Below are positions 32,799 through 44,137 of a stretch of DNA of 64,000 bases, one piece after another. Made by a program: the position numbers and the translations under genes. How positions within the stretch are numbered: the stretch's first letter is position 1; each line of letters begins with the position of its first letter. The stretch covers positions 52,283,001-52,347,000 of the forward strand of contig CM027380.1 of the NCBI GenBank assembly GCA_015680905.1, in the 5' to 3' direction. The notes beneath the pieces are model-generated. The model saw only the letters and a program-made list of their open reading frames with translations. It made no database searches and had not been told where the DNA came from. Source of the stretch: Coptis chinensis (taxonomy: Eukaryota; Streptophyta; Magnoliopsida; Ranunculales; Ranunculaceae).

Positions 32799-33910
32799 CC
32801 GGGTGAGTTGTGATAGTTGTTATTAACCAGGATGATACCTCTATTATTATTATTATTATTATTATAATTATTATAATTACCTGGTCCTTGTACTTGTCTT
32901 AGTAGAGCTGGGTTATTGTTATTTGCTAGCCTCACATTTTGATTATTAAACCCCGGAGATATAACTGGTTGATTATTACGCCAACTGAAGTTGGGGTTTT
33001 GTCTCCAAGGTGCATTAGGAAGGCTATTTAAGGAGCAAACATTGTCCGGCTGTGCGGGTGGTTGGTCATAGACAAGAGGACAATAGGAGTCGGTATGCTC
33101 GAAACTAAAACATAAATTACATGGAAAAGAGTTGATGTTCATGATAGGAGTAGGCTTATGTTGAACAGAAATGGCTTCTACCTTTTTTGTGAGGGATTCG
33201 ATTAGAGTTCTAAGCTCGGGATCAGGTTTAACCTCAAACATACTGGTAGTCTTAGCAGTGGAAGAAGAAGTAGCAGAGCGGGGGATGTCGTTACCCCCCC
33301 CCCCCATTTATTATTACGCTTGGATTGATCTTCTTAAAACCTATAAGCCTCTTAGGCTCCTTTACTAAGGAAACATCCTTATGATGATGTGAAAGCCCCT
33401 TGAAAAAGGCACGAACAAGCATGTCTTTCGCAAGGTTATGATGTCGACACTCTATAAGAAGATCAGTGTACCGGTTTCAGGCCTTTGAAAAGGATTCATG
33501 AGGGTTCTGGCGGAAGAAATGAATCTTTTGAATCATTTCATCTGTCTTCAGTGGTGGGTAATACTGTTCCATGAACAATTGAACAAGTTTGGCCCATGAG
33601 TCTACGGAATTAGGCATTTGGGCAGTTAACCAAGACGTCGCCTTATCGGCTTGGGTGAAAGGAAACACCCTCAGTTTAATTTGTTTATAACCTACGTTAA
33701 GATGGTGGAATGTAGTGAGAACTTGTTCTATCCTACGCATATGCTGATAAGGCTTTTCGTGGTCTAAACCATGAAAAACGGATAACAAATTAAAATATTC
33801 GGGGTAATTTGAAAATCCCCCACTGGGTCTACAAGAACGATGCATGACTTAGGGCTATTGTTTAGGGATTTATAAAAATCAGAGAGAGGAGTCTCTGCTT
33901 CTTCAGCCAT
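32799..33910 (-). pseudogene. Gag (B)
   Basis: Begins near 33910 with MAEEAETPLSDFYKSL, which has a counterpart in F (KKLSDFYSLI). The retrotransposon gag core follows at 33845-33477 (FNLLSVFHGLDHEKPYQHMR, KLRVFPFTQADKATSWL, WAKLVQLFMEQYYPP). Downstream is a CCHC knuckle (CNLCFSFEHTDSYC) and an Asn-rich stretch from an ATT/ATA repeat at 32838-32875. A run of 14 C's lies at 33293-33306. The rest of the polyprotein continues beyond G at 24419. Fossil; broken. Confidence 0.85.
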
Positions 33911-34630
33911 TGATGTAGGTGTAGTGTGTGATATTCTAGATAGGCGTGTGCGTTGACGTTTATGATAGATAACGTTAAATGGTTTTCTCTTACCAGACCT
34001 TAATCTTATGCAAGGCTAAGTCCAATATGAAAGAAACATGATAGTAGTCAAACAACAACCTAATATACTAGAATTAAAGTTCTTTGACAGAAGAGACGAG
34101 GAGTGAAAGAAGGAGAACTTGAATGCCTCCTTGCTACGCTTATGAATAACGTCTTTAATACGAACCTCAGTGTCCTGTAGAAGCTTGGAACACTGAATCA
34201 ACAATTATTTCCAACAAAAAAATAACATGTAACTAACCTGTGTAAATTGGGATTCCTTCAGAGGGGCGCGGGCACGCTCAATAATAAGGTAACAAAGGCG
34301 CTTGCGCGCTCTGTCAATTTTTTTAGAAACAGGCTTTCGCGTAATTTCTTAATGGGTTGGGCCTTAAGAATGGAAATAAAACATAAAACAAACTTACTGG
34401 AAGGAAGGGCACGTGCGCGCTCAGATATAGTGTAAATAGGGCACGTGGACGCTTTAAGTGTACAGCTTCAAAAAATTACAGTAGACTTCCGGAGCAAAAT
34501 CCTATTTTTCGAAAACAGAAAACACAGTTAGAAACACAAACAATCTCAAACAATAGGGGTGGGTGGGTGAACTAGACTATTTGTACAATTCAAAAAACTA
34601 AGGGAATTTAATTCTAATGACAACTAAGAT
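33911..34630 (-). other. Leader of element B
   Basis: Holds four GC-rich motifs (near 34261, 34289, 34406 and 34437). The segment 34200-33930 is shared with G and A. The frame at 34016-34204 lies in this shared leader and has no recognised domain. Confidence 0.6.
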
Positions 34631-34645
34631 GGCAACGGCGCCATT
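34631..34645 (-). other. Primer-binding site of element B (tRNA-Asp type)
   Basis: The minus strand reads AATGGCGCCGTTGCC. TGGCGCCGTTGCC is an exact 13-base complement of the 3' end of plant tRNA-Asp, the Athila primer. Confidence 0.85.
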
Positions 34646-36001
34646 TGATATAATGAAAATTTCTCTTTTACTCCTACTTAGCTAATTATACTAGGAAAAA
34701 GTAAACTATATACTTTCATTCTTTTGATCAAAGTTTTATTCTCAATTATCATGTAATAAAACTAGAGTAAGAATTCCTTCCACTCCTAATTACTTAGATA
34801 TTACTAATTCCACTAATGATTAACAATCAAACAGCATGAGAGTAATGATTCAAAATATAACTAATATGGTGAAAACTAATATTAAATATATTCTAAATTA
34901 AACTAAGGCAATTAAATATTAAGATGTGAATATGAAGAAGGAATTAGGGAGATTTGAAATACACATTGATTAATCCCTAACATGCTAGTATAGAGTTTGT
35001 TGCAACCCTAATCTTTATGTTTCCACACAAAGTTCAACATAAAGGTTAGGTCTTTTTATCCCTAATTATTCATGGTATCTCTATCCAACTAATAATTAGT
35101 ATGAGAGAAATTTGAAACCCATTCTCATAGTGAATGAACTACCCTCTAGTCTAGGGTTATTTTACTTATTGCTAAATAGAAACCCTAGACTTGAAGCTCT
35201 TAAATACAACTATTCTATAGCAACACATCAAGTCTTCATCAAAGCTTCAATCAAACCCCTCTAATGGAGGTTTAGTTATGGTTCATTAGACTATCATGGA
35301 ATAAATAGTAAGAAGAAGAAGACATAATTAAAGGAATATAAATAACTTGAATTGTATTAATGGTGGCTAGGCTAATAAAACATTAACTAGGTTAAACTAA
35401 AGAGAAGAGGTAGTTGTGAGTTAGTGTTTTTCCTTAGTCCTCCTCATATAGGAGAGGGCTAGGTTTACAATTTCATACTTGGGCTTTGGAGCTATGTTTT
35501 GGACCACTAAATCAAGCCCAAAACCTAATTACTTAAGTCCAAAAAAGATTTCTCTGCTAGAAATTACTATAATAACCTTTTCATCCACCTTTACTTCTCT
35601 AATTTGATCAAGACCTAGACTATTAGAAGGATCTTTCTGAGTTGGTCGTTTTAACATATAATAGGCCCAATTCAAAGGTCTGAATCCAAAGATACGGCCT
35701 GTGGACGTTATGTTAACTTTTATGCTCTATTTCTACCCGTGTTGACTTTGACTTTTCAGCTTTTACTTGGCTTTAAAAAGGTGTTTTCTCCTTGAAACTT
35801 GGGTTTTAACCATAGAACTTCTTAGCAACCAAGCTTTGCTCCTTTCTCTTGTAAAAGTGACATATTTCTTCACATAGTTGACTCCAATACCTGAAATACA
35901 CAAAAGTACGTAAACAATATTAATTCTTATCTATTATAAACATAATTGGTCTAAATGTACTATTATTAAGGGGTTAAAACTAAAGTTTTGGGCTCTTATC
36001 A
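34646..36001 (-). repeat. 5' LTR of element B
   Basis: 1356 bp, the pair of 10944-12301. It is followed on the right by CAACC. Confidence 0.9.
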
Positions 36002-36440
36002 CAACCGGTATCAACATATTACTCTTTCGAAAAGAAACTTTATCACATCTTGCTCTTTTATGTACTATAAAACTATGGCCTCTACCCACTTGGTGAAATA
36101 GTCTGTGACCGCGAGCATGAATCTTCTTTTACCTCTTCCAGGTGTTAGAGGACCAACAATATCCATGCCCCATAGCGTAAAAGGCCATGGGTTTGATACA
36201 CAGTGCAACTTTTCAACTAGAACGTGTATAGCCTTTTCATGTATTTGGCATTGCATACACTTTTTAGCATAACAAAGACAATCTCTTCACATCTGGGGCC
36301 AAAAATATCCTTGCCTCATTATTTTATTTACCAATGATCTTCCAGCTAAATGGTTTCCACATTCTCCTTCGTGGAGTTCTGCAATGATTAAATGTGCATC
36401 CTCAGGTGATATACATTTCAGATGCGGACCTCCAGGATTC
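36002..36440 (-). pseudogene. Integrase, zinc-binding region and start of core (C)
   Basis: The core starts in LHCVSNPWPFTLWGMDIVG and RFMLAVTDYFTKWVEAI. The histidine-cysteine region lies upstream, with counterparts of KCISPEDAHLI and CGNHLAGR-like sequence. It continues at 10943 on the other side of B. Fossil. Confidence 0.8.
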
Positions 36441-36442
36441 TT

Positions 36443-37340
36443 TCAATATAGCTCATTATCAATCAATACATATTTTTGCGCTCTAAACTTGATTCTTCTG
36501 GCATCATTTTTTACCCCAGGTACTTTACCCTCAAATAAGTATGATATATATGCTTCCATCCATGACGCCCCCAGTGTGTCGATTTCCATAACCTTTGGTT
36601 CGTCAACATCGATGCTTGGCCTCTCCTTGATGCTGATGTGCAAAGTGCGACCCTCCATGTTTTCTAGCATCGCTGCCACATAAGCTAGGGTGTGTATCTG
36701 CATGCCTGTTTTCATTTCTATTGAGGTGCTGAAGCCTTATTTTACTAAAGTCCCTTAACTTAGTTTTTATAAAACTCAAGTAATCCACCATGTTATCACA
36801 TTTTGCTGAATATCCTCCATTAATCTGGCTGACAACGAGCATTGAGTCGCTAAAAATTGATAATTCTTTCACTTTATGAGATTTGGTCATCTCGAGTCCG
36901 GCGATTAAAGCTTCGTACTCAGCCTCATTGTTCGATGCATGGAATCCTAACGTTACTGTTGTTTCGAGCCTTTGATTTTTGGGTGTAACCAATACGACCC
37001 TGATTCCACATCCCTTACTCCCAGATGATCCATCGACAAATAGTTTCCAACCATGTGTTCCATCCCATGGATCATCTGTATCGATAATATCCTCGGGCTC
37101 TTGCAGCGTTGAGAACTCCTCCTATTCCATGCCCCAACTAGCATCCTCACATGGAAAATCAGCCAGGAAGTCAGCCAGTACTTGACTTTTCTCCGATACT
37201 CGGTTTCAGTATTCAACACCAAATTCGTTTATTAGTACTGACCATTTCAACATTCTTCCTGATTTGGCAGTTTTTGCCAGAGTCTGCTTTGATGGGAGAT
37301 TCGTCATACGATCACAGAGTGTGATTGAAAATACACTTTA
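36443..37340 (-). pseudogene. RNase H pair (C)
   Basis: The downstream RNase H domain carries FVDGSSGSKGCG near 37050-37000, then LGFHASNNEAEYEALIAGLE, IFSDSMLVVSQINGGYSAKC and NRNENRHADT. The upstream one ends near 37340-37150 with the SDRMTNLPS and FLADFP-like region. Two consecutive RNase H regions are a diagnostic of the Tat lineage. Fossil. Confidence 0.8.
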
Positions 37341-37349
37341 GCCTCTAAG

Positions 37350-38402
37350 ATGAGAATAAAAGCGCCAAAGCGTATTTCTCCAGTGTCGAATATCGTTGAG
37401 CGCAGCTATTCTTCCAGTCAGCCTTTGTATCTGCTTTCTAGTTGTTGGAGATGGCATTTGCTGAAGTGCTCATTTCTGATCAGTATTAGCGTTGATGCCT
37501 CGCTTGGTAACAATGTACCCCAAGAATTTGCCAGAATTGACCCCGAAAGTACACTTCTTTGGGTTAAGCTTCATGTTAAACTCTCGCAATATTCGAAATA
37601 CAGTATCGAGGTCCTTCACATGATCTTCAGCTTTCATAGACTTTATAACCATATCGTCAATATAGACCTCGACAATTCATTTTATGAGCTTCTTAAACAT
37701 TTTCTCCACCAACATTTGATAAGTAGCTCCAGCATTTTTCAACCCAAATGGAATTCTGATGAAACAGTATATACCTCCATTAACGACGAACGCTATTTTA
37801 AGTTGATCTATAATAGTTATTAGAATCTGAAAATATCCCGAATATCAATCGTAGAAACTGATTAATTCAAAACTAGCTGTTCAATTAACCAACTTATCTA
37901 TCCTTGGCATTGGATAATGATCTTTGGGACACTTCTTATTTACATCGGTTAAGTTAATGCAAATTTGAACTCTACCATCCTTCTTGGGCACTACGACTAT
38001 ATTCGCCACCCATTGAGAATGATCCACTTCTCTAATTATGCCATTATTTAACATCTTTTATATCTTGGGTTGCACCGCTTCCTCGTACATTGGTCTAACC
38101 TTTCGATATTTTTGATGGACCGGGGTCGCATTTTCTTCCATATTCAGTTTGTGTGAACAGATAGCTAGGTCGATACCGGTGAGGTCCAACATTGACCATG
38201 CAAAAACATCCTGATTCTCTTTCAAAAAGACCATCAACTCATTTCTTATAATGGCAAACATTTCTGTACTAATGAACGTATGGCGTTCACTTTCTCCTGT
38301 ACCAATATCAATTTTTTCCACCGCCTCTATTGTTTTTCTTTCCCAGGGTTCTTCATTTTGCTTTAGCTCTTGTGTGAACTTTACCTGCTCATGTATCTGC
38401 AT
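37350..38402 (-). pseudogene. Reverse transcriptase (C)
   Basis: Entry segment FLKENQDVFAWSMLDLTGID and CSHKLNMEENATPVHQKYR at 38402-38058. The catalytic region lies near 37680-37640 (YIDDMVIKSMKAEDHVKDLD). The thumb side has FNMKLNPKKCTFGVNSGKFL and GYIVTKRGI. Counterparts in D are at 44138-45137. Fossil. Confidence 0.85.
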
Positions 38403-38439
38403 ATCGGTGTCGGTAGGTAAAGCTTGTTGTAACTGCTAC

Positions 38440-39778
38440 TTAGAGCTTTTCCAAGACGCCCCTAGTGTCTTGGCTTTTTACCTTCATCATCCCCTTTACA
38501 GTGACAAAATTACACTTTTCTGACTCCGACTGATCCCCCCTAATTTCATGCAAACCATACACTGTGGGAAATCTGATTACCTGGTAAAACGTACTTGGGA
38601 CAGCACGCATATCGTGTATCCACTTTCTACCAAGTATTGCATTGTGATCAGAGTGACGCTTTATGACCACAAACTTCGTCAACACTGTCTGGGGTCCCAC
38701 TCGAACTGGCTAGTAATTTTATTTCTCCCACAGGCTTGGTAGAGCTTCTATTAAACCCAAACAAACTGAATTGTGGTGGCGTTAGATGAGTCTCATCGAT
38801 ACCAATGCCTATGAATGCTTTCTAGAATAAAATATTCATAGAACTACCACAATCCACGAGTATCTTTTGCACATCATATCCAGAGATACGCAAAGTGATT
38901 AATAATACATTATCATGTGGCAACATCACCTTAGACAAGTCATCTGGTATGAACATAATTGCTCTTGGAATGCTAGCCGATACCAGACTCTGACTTACTG
39001 GAATAGGCTCGACATTCACCACGAGCACTTCTTTTACGGTCGAAATCTTTCTTATTTTATCTCTCATGATTTTCTTTTGTGGTATTTCCCCTTTGTAAAT
39101 CATATTTATTACTCCAAGGGCCTTCTTGTGTATGGTTACAGTTTCTGCGGGTCTAATGTCAACCCTGAACTCTCGCAACTTCCCATCTTTCATCAGCCTA
39201 TCATTTTTTTTTAATAACTGCAAGCACCTGGTTGTCTCATGGTTCTCAATTTTGTGGAATTGACAATAAGGCCTGCCCTTCATCTCCCTAAGAGTGTATT
39301 TTGGCCACACCACAAAATCTTCTTTTGCGATCATCCTTAATATATCTTCCGGTGTGGTATTGATGGTGATAAAATTGCTGGGATCTAGCTCTTCTTTCAG
39401 TGTCTTGTCATATTTCCTTCTTTGTTGTGGTTGATTATCCTGATTTGTATAATGCTCCTGAGGTCTTTTATTATCTGACCTCAAGGAGTCTCGACTCTCG
39501 TGTCGATCTCCATTATCTTTATCCCTTTTTCCTGTCTCTGACACTTGCAATACCGTTTGCATAATGGCTGCATTTACCCCCTCTTCCACTTTAATATCTC
39601 TGTCAGCCTTGTCATACAACTCTTGTAGACTTTTAACTTCCTTTCGCAAGAGGTATTTGTGCATAAATGATCCAGGAATCACACCTGTTTGGAAAGCCAT
39701 GATGGCTATCATTTTAGACTCGCCAAGCTTCTCGACCGATTGTGTTTTGGCCTTGAATCTCGCCAAGAAATCCTTCAA
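38440..39778 (-). pseudogene. Gag C-terminal part and protease (C)
   Basis: 38822-39778 has the gag end with FLARFKAKTQSVEKLGESK and MAFQTGVIPGSFMHKYLLR, the reduced knuckle-like YCQFHKIENHETTRCLQL, and the protease active-site segment KILVDCGSSMNILF. 38440-38700 continues the protease (ILGRKWIHDMRAVPSTFYQV). All have counterparts in D at 42761-44065. Fossil. Confidence 0.82.
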
Positions 39779-40244
39779 AGACTCCTTTTTCCCTTGTTTC
39801 AGCTGGAATAGAACACACCTGTTTCGGCTTCACCCTCTGATGACCATAATTAGTGAGGAATCTTTCTTCGATTTAACGAAAACATGAAATGGTCCCTTCC
39901 GGTATTGTACATAACCACTTCAATGCTTTGCCTTTAAGGCTCAAAGAAAATGATCGACATAGTACGGAATCCCAATACTCCGTTCCGTGATATATTGAAC
40001 ACTGGTGTCGATAGCTAAAGAGATGGTTCATGGGGTCAGTGGTCCCATCATACTAGGTGAACTTTGGATTCTTGAATTTTAGAGGTAATGACACCCTCTC
40101 TACTTCCTTTTTCAATGGGTTTCTACTTACATCATCTACCAATTTACGAATCGAAGCTGATACCTTTTCCAGGAGCTTGTCCCCAAATTGCCTCTATATT
40201 ATCTCCTGCACCATTTCCTTTGTAATTGGTGTTTTTTCCTCTTC

Positions 40245-40640
40245 CTATTGCACCACCTTTGGTGTCGATTTCGCTACTGATTGCACCTCTTCGATGTGGC
40301 TTTTTCTTACTTTCTCGAGATGACTCTTTCTCACCACTGGAGTGCCTGAACTCAACTCCTCGCCATCTTTCTCGTACATAGCTTCTACTGCACGCTTCTC
40401 ATTCTCTTCTCTCACAGCTTTGTTTTCAGCCATTAAAACTTTGTTTTGCTTTTCCAATTCTTCAAACTTTCTCAACAAGGCTTTTAAAGATACCTCTTCT
40501 TCATGTATCTCATCTACTTCTTCCATCAATCGACTTACCGATCGCCTTGTTCTTCGTTCCTCATTCTTGGATCTTGCTTGAGAAGTACTCCCTTCATTAA
40601 TCATCATCGTTTTACTTGTTGTAGGACACTTTGGAGGCAT
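40245..40640 (-). pseudogene. Gag N-terminal coiled-coil region (C)
   Basis: Starts MPPKCPTTSK and contains a clear coiled-coil stretch (SLKALLRKFEELEKQNKVLM, then AENKAVREENEK). D has the equivalent at 41950-42241 (LQEVLKRLREVEKQNAILL). Fossil. Confidence 0.7.
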
Positions 40641-40802
40641 CTTGACAAGAAAATGAATACCTCCTTAAACAACTCCACTAATCTCACGAAATTTTCTTGA
40701 ACACAACCAATTATTCTGATTCTCAAAACTTCTACCAATGGATTCGATCTTCAAAGAAAGGAGAAAATAAACAGCTTTTCTTGTCTTTGAATCACATTGA
40801 AT

Positions 40803-40816
40803 CACAGACGGTGCCA
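40803..40816 (-). other. Primer-binding site of element C
   Basis: The minus strand reads TGGCACCGTCTGTG next to the LTR; D has TGGCGCCGTCTGTG. The tRNA is not assigned. Confidence 0.7.
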
Positions 40817-40817
40817 A

Positions 40818-40934
40818 TGTAGTGATCAAGTGTCTTCTTCTAAGACCAGTTGTGAATTGAATAGGTTTGGATTGAATTGATAATCGGAAAGAAATGAAAC
40901 TCAAGCTTTTGTATTATCATTAATGACGGTTACA

Positions 40935-40990
<56 letters not shown>

Positions 40991-41251
40991 TTCACTCTGG
41001 TTTTACAAGTATTTCTATAATGAATCGAATGTCCCTTCTTTCTCTTGATCATCACTTTATATAGTCCTCCTGCTATAATGGTGCCCAATCCTATCCTGAC
41101 GCGTGTCCATTTTCATTCTTTCTCCTTCCTTTTCCTGCTTGTTCCTATGACACATAAACTTATGTGCAAGATATTGACCATCATATCGATATTTTGAGTT
41201 AGTTATGATATTCGGGCTGGAATATCGGGTTGACGATATTTTCCCATGACA
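40818..41251 (-). repeat. 5' LTR of element C
   Basis: About 434 bp. On the minus strand it starts TGTCATGGGAAAATATCG and ends CACTACA, related to the LTRs of D. It contains a TATA box (41056-41064, minus CTATATAAAG) and a long TC repeat at 40938-40988. Its partner is not recognised in the window. Confidence 0.8.
40938..40988. repeat. TC microsatellite in the LTR of C
   Basis: About 25 uninterrupted TC units. In element sense this is a GA run downstream of the TATA box, in the transcribed part of the LTR. D has a short interrupted GA-rich stretch in the same position. Confidence 0.95.
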
Positions 41252-41381
41252 ACCACCTCCAATTATTTTGCAATCAGACCACCTCCGACCTCAAGCTCCT
41301 ATGGAATATGGACACTAGTTCATACTTCAGAGGTGTCAAATCATTGGTATCTTGGCTATAATGGTTCTAGAAGTTGGTTAG
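41252..41381. other. 130-bp gap between elements C and D
   Basis: Unique sequence between the LTR of C and the LTR of D. No feature recognised; it is presumably host DNA or an older remnant. Confidence 0.5.
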
Positions 41382-41816
41382 TGTAGTGGGCAAATATCGT
41401 GCCCTTAAGTATTTTTATCTGATATTTTAAAACTCGAGATATTGACATGAGGGTCAATATCTTGATATATTTCGTGGTTGTTTCAAACATTTGCAGGTGT
41501 TGAGCGGGAAAAGAAAGAGGAAGACAATGGACATGTGTCATGAGTTGATTGGGTCAAAGCTAATTGAGGACACTATATAAAGACTGGATGAAGTGAAAGA
41601 AAGATTCATTCGATCATTACCACAAAAACTATTAGAAATAGGAGAGAGAAAGAGAGAGTCATAGAAATTGTAAACCTCCATTACTGATAAATAAAAAAGC
41701 TTTGTTTCACTTCAATTCAATCTCATTTGAACTACTTTTCTATCATTCATCTTCAATTGCGATTAGTAGTTCAGGTGATCTTAGGACAATCATATAAAGA
41801 TTGCTCTTAGACATCA
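41382..41816 (+). repeat. 5' LTR of element D
   Basis: 435 bp, TGTAGTGGGCAAATATCG to TTAGACATCA, with a TATATAA box at 41573-41580. It pairs with 59662-60085. A primer-binding site (TGGCGCCGTCTGTG, 41820-41833) follows. Confidence 0.88.
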
Positions 41817-41949
41817 CATTGGCGCCGTCTGTGCATCGAGAACAAGAAAATTTGAAGTTTTCTTCTTTTTCGATTTCGAATCCATAGTTTTGTTCTGAGT
41901 TTGAGTGAAAGAAGAGTGACAGAAATTTAGTAGTGAAGTTTGAATCATA

Positions 41950-43300
41950 ATGGCTCTAAAGAAGAGAGCAAACAGCAAGCGAGTGGATAATGATAATTAA
42001 TCACAAACAAGGAATACAAGAGCTTCGATAAGTAGGCGATACCAGGAGGAAAACATTGAAGTAGAAGTTTCACTTCAAGAAGTCTTGAAGAGGTTAAGGG
42101 AAGTGGAAAAGCAGAATGCTATATTACTTAAGGAGAATCAAGAGATGAAGAAGGGAAGTCCGAGTCAGGTTGTAAAGGATCTCCATGGGGAAGAGGATGA
42201 GGCGTGTAGTTCAAAATCGGTTAGTCACTTTACAGAAAAGCTAGGCATCGGCAAGAAATGAAAGAATTGTAGAAGCATCGCCGATACCTAAAATTCCGAT
42301 ACCACAATCCATCAGCAAATAGATGATACAGGAGATGATGCAAATCCAGCTTCTCGAGAAAACTTCAGCTTCAATAAGAAGACTGGCAGACGATGTTAGC
42401 AGAAATCCAATGCATCAAAGTGTCGAGATGTTGCCTATTCCGCTGAAGTTCAAACTTCCTAAATACACGCAATACAATGGGACATCAGATCTGATATACC
42501 ATCTATTTGGATATCGACACCAGTTTTCGATATACAAAGGAACAACCTATCTTGATTCATTATTATGCAAGTCCTTCTCTTCAAGTCTGAAGGGGAAGGC
42601 ATTAAAATGGTTTTGTTCCTTACAAGAAGGGTCGATATCATGTTGTAGGGAGATTGAGGAGAAGTTTTTGACCAATTATGGTCATCAGCAAGTAAAACCA
42701 AAGCAAGTGTCAGTGTTGTTCTAACTCAAGCAAGGAAAGAAGGAATCTCTGAAAACCTTCTTGTCGCGTTTCAAGGCAGAGGCACAGCTCATAGAGCATT
42801 TAGATGAATCAGAAATGACAGCAATGATGGCATTTCAGACAGGACTCATTCTAGGTTCCGATATGCATAAGTATAAACTTCGAAAGGATATCAAAACTCT
42901 GAGAGAATTGTATGATAAAACTGAAAAAGATGTGCAAGTTGAAGAAGGTATTCTGGCAGCATCGGTTCAACCAGTGTTATAGGTATCAGAATCAAATAAG
43001 CCTATTAAGGAGGAGAACTATAGCAAATCCGATAAGAGGAAATCGGCTGATTCTTATCCAAAATCAGAAAACCAACTGTCACATAAAAAGAGGTTTGAAA
43101 GATCACTAAAAGAGGAGTTAGATCCAAGCAATTATATCGCCATTAATACTCAAGTGGAGGACATTTTAAGGAGGGTGGGGAAAAAACCTTATTTCCAACA
43201 TCCGACTTACAAGCTTCGAGAAATAGCATATAAACCCTTCTGCAATTTCCATAAGGTGAAGAATCATGAAACAAATAAGTGTCTGCAACTGCTCAGAGAA
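41950..43300 (+). pseudogene. Gag (D)
   Basis: Starts MALKKRANSKR and has a coiled-coil stretch near 42060-42140. The core lies at 42323-42724 (FKLPKYTQYNGTSD, LKGKALKWFCSLQEGSI) and 42761-43109 (RFKAEAQLIEHLDESEMT). A reduced knuckle, FCNFHKVKNHETNKCLQL, ends it near 43240-43290. Fossil. Confidence 0.8.
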
Positions 43301-44065
43301 CTGGATAGATTAATGCGAGATGGAAAGCTTCGAGAGTTCAGAGCGGATGCTAGACCAGAAGTAGCAGCTATAGTGAATGATAAGCCATTAGGGGTGATCA
43401 ATATGATATATAAGGGGGTTATCCCACAGAAAAAGATTATAAGTGATAAAATCCGAAAGATATTAACAGTGAAAGAGATGCTAGAAGTGAATGCAGAGCC
43501 GATACCGGTAAACCCTTCATTAGTAGTGGCAAGCATACCTGGAGCTATTATGTTTGTTCCTGATAATCTATCAAAGGTAATGTTACCTCATGATAATACT
43601 TTGTTGATTACATTAAGGATATTAGGATATGATGTGCAAAAGGTACTAGTTGATTGTGGAAATTCAGTCAATATTCTGTTTTCGAAAGCATATACGGGTA
43701 TCGAATTTGATGAGTCACATCTGAAAGAACTGCAGTTTAATCTGTTTGGTTTCAATGGAACCTTTACTCAGCCAGCAGGGGAAATTAAATTGCCAGTAAG
43801 GGCAGGTCCATAGACAATTATGACTAAGTTTATAGTCATCAAGCATCATTAAGATCATAATGATATTTTGGGAAGAAAGTGGATACATGCTATGAGAGTA
43901 GTTCCGAGTACTTTCTACCAGGTTATCAGATTTCCGACTGCTTATGGGCCACATGAGATAAGAGGTGATCAGTCAGAATCTGAGAAATATAATTTTGTTA
44001 CTATGAAGGGTATGATGAAAGAGAAAAAAGTAGACACTGGGGGCGTCTCGGAAGACACCAGATAG
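43300..44065 (+). pseudogene. Protease region (D)
   Basis: Contains VLVDCGNSVNILF (active-site segment near 43640), LKELQFNLFGFNGTFTQPAG and GRKWIHAMRVVPSTFYQVI. It matches the same part of C closely. Fossil. Confidence 0.8.
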
Positions 44066-44137
44066 CAATTAACAGAAGTTTTATCTCCAAAGTCCGATAC
44101 CAAGAAACATCAAGAGGATTTTAGGTTTACATCGGAG

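Larger units (their letters stand above)
10944..36001 (-). mobile_element. Element B: Athila-lineage LTR retrotransposon with nested insertions
   Basis: Bounded by LTRs at 34646-36001 (5') and 10944-12301 (3') and by a perfect 5-bp duplication CAACC (10939-10943 and 36002-36006). In element sense: LTR, tRNA-Asp-type primer site, leader, gag, protease, RT, RNase H, integrase, ORF3a, ORF3b, 349-bp triplication, polypurine tract, LTR. It sits in the integrase of element C. Two later insertions lie inside it: solo LTR H (15875-17344) and element G (24420-32798). The LTRs differ by about 5% by eye over their first 330 bp, so of the order of two million years at commonly used plant rates. Broken, with roughly ten or more breaks in coding sequence. 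Confidence 0.9.
36002..41251 (-). mobile_element. Element C, upstream part (Tat-lineage Ty3/gypsy)
   Basis: In element sense: 5' LTR (41251-40818), primer site, gag, protease, RT, two RNase H regions and the start of integrase. It is then cut by element B and continued at 10943. Two RNase H regions, a short LTR and a gag with a degenerate knuckle mark the Tat lineage. Element D (41382-60085) is a close relative in opposite orientation, 130 bp away. Broken, with roughly eight or more breaks. Confidence 0.85.
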
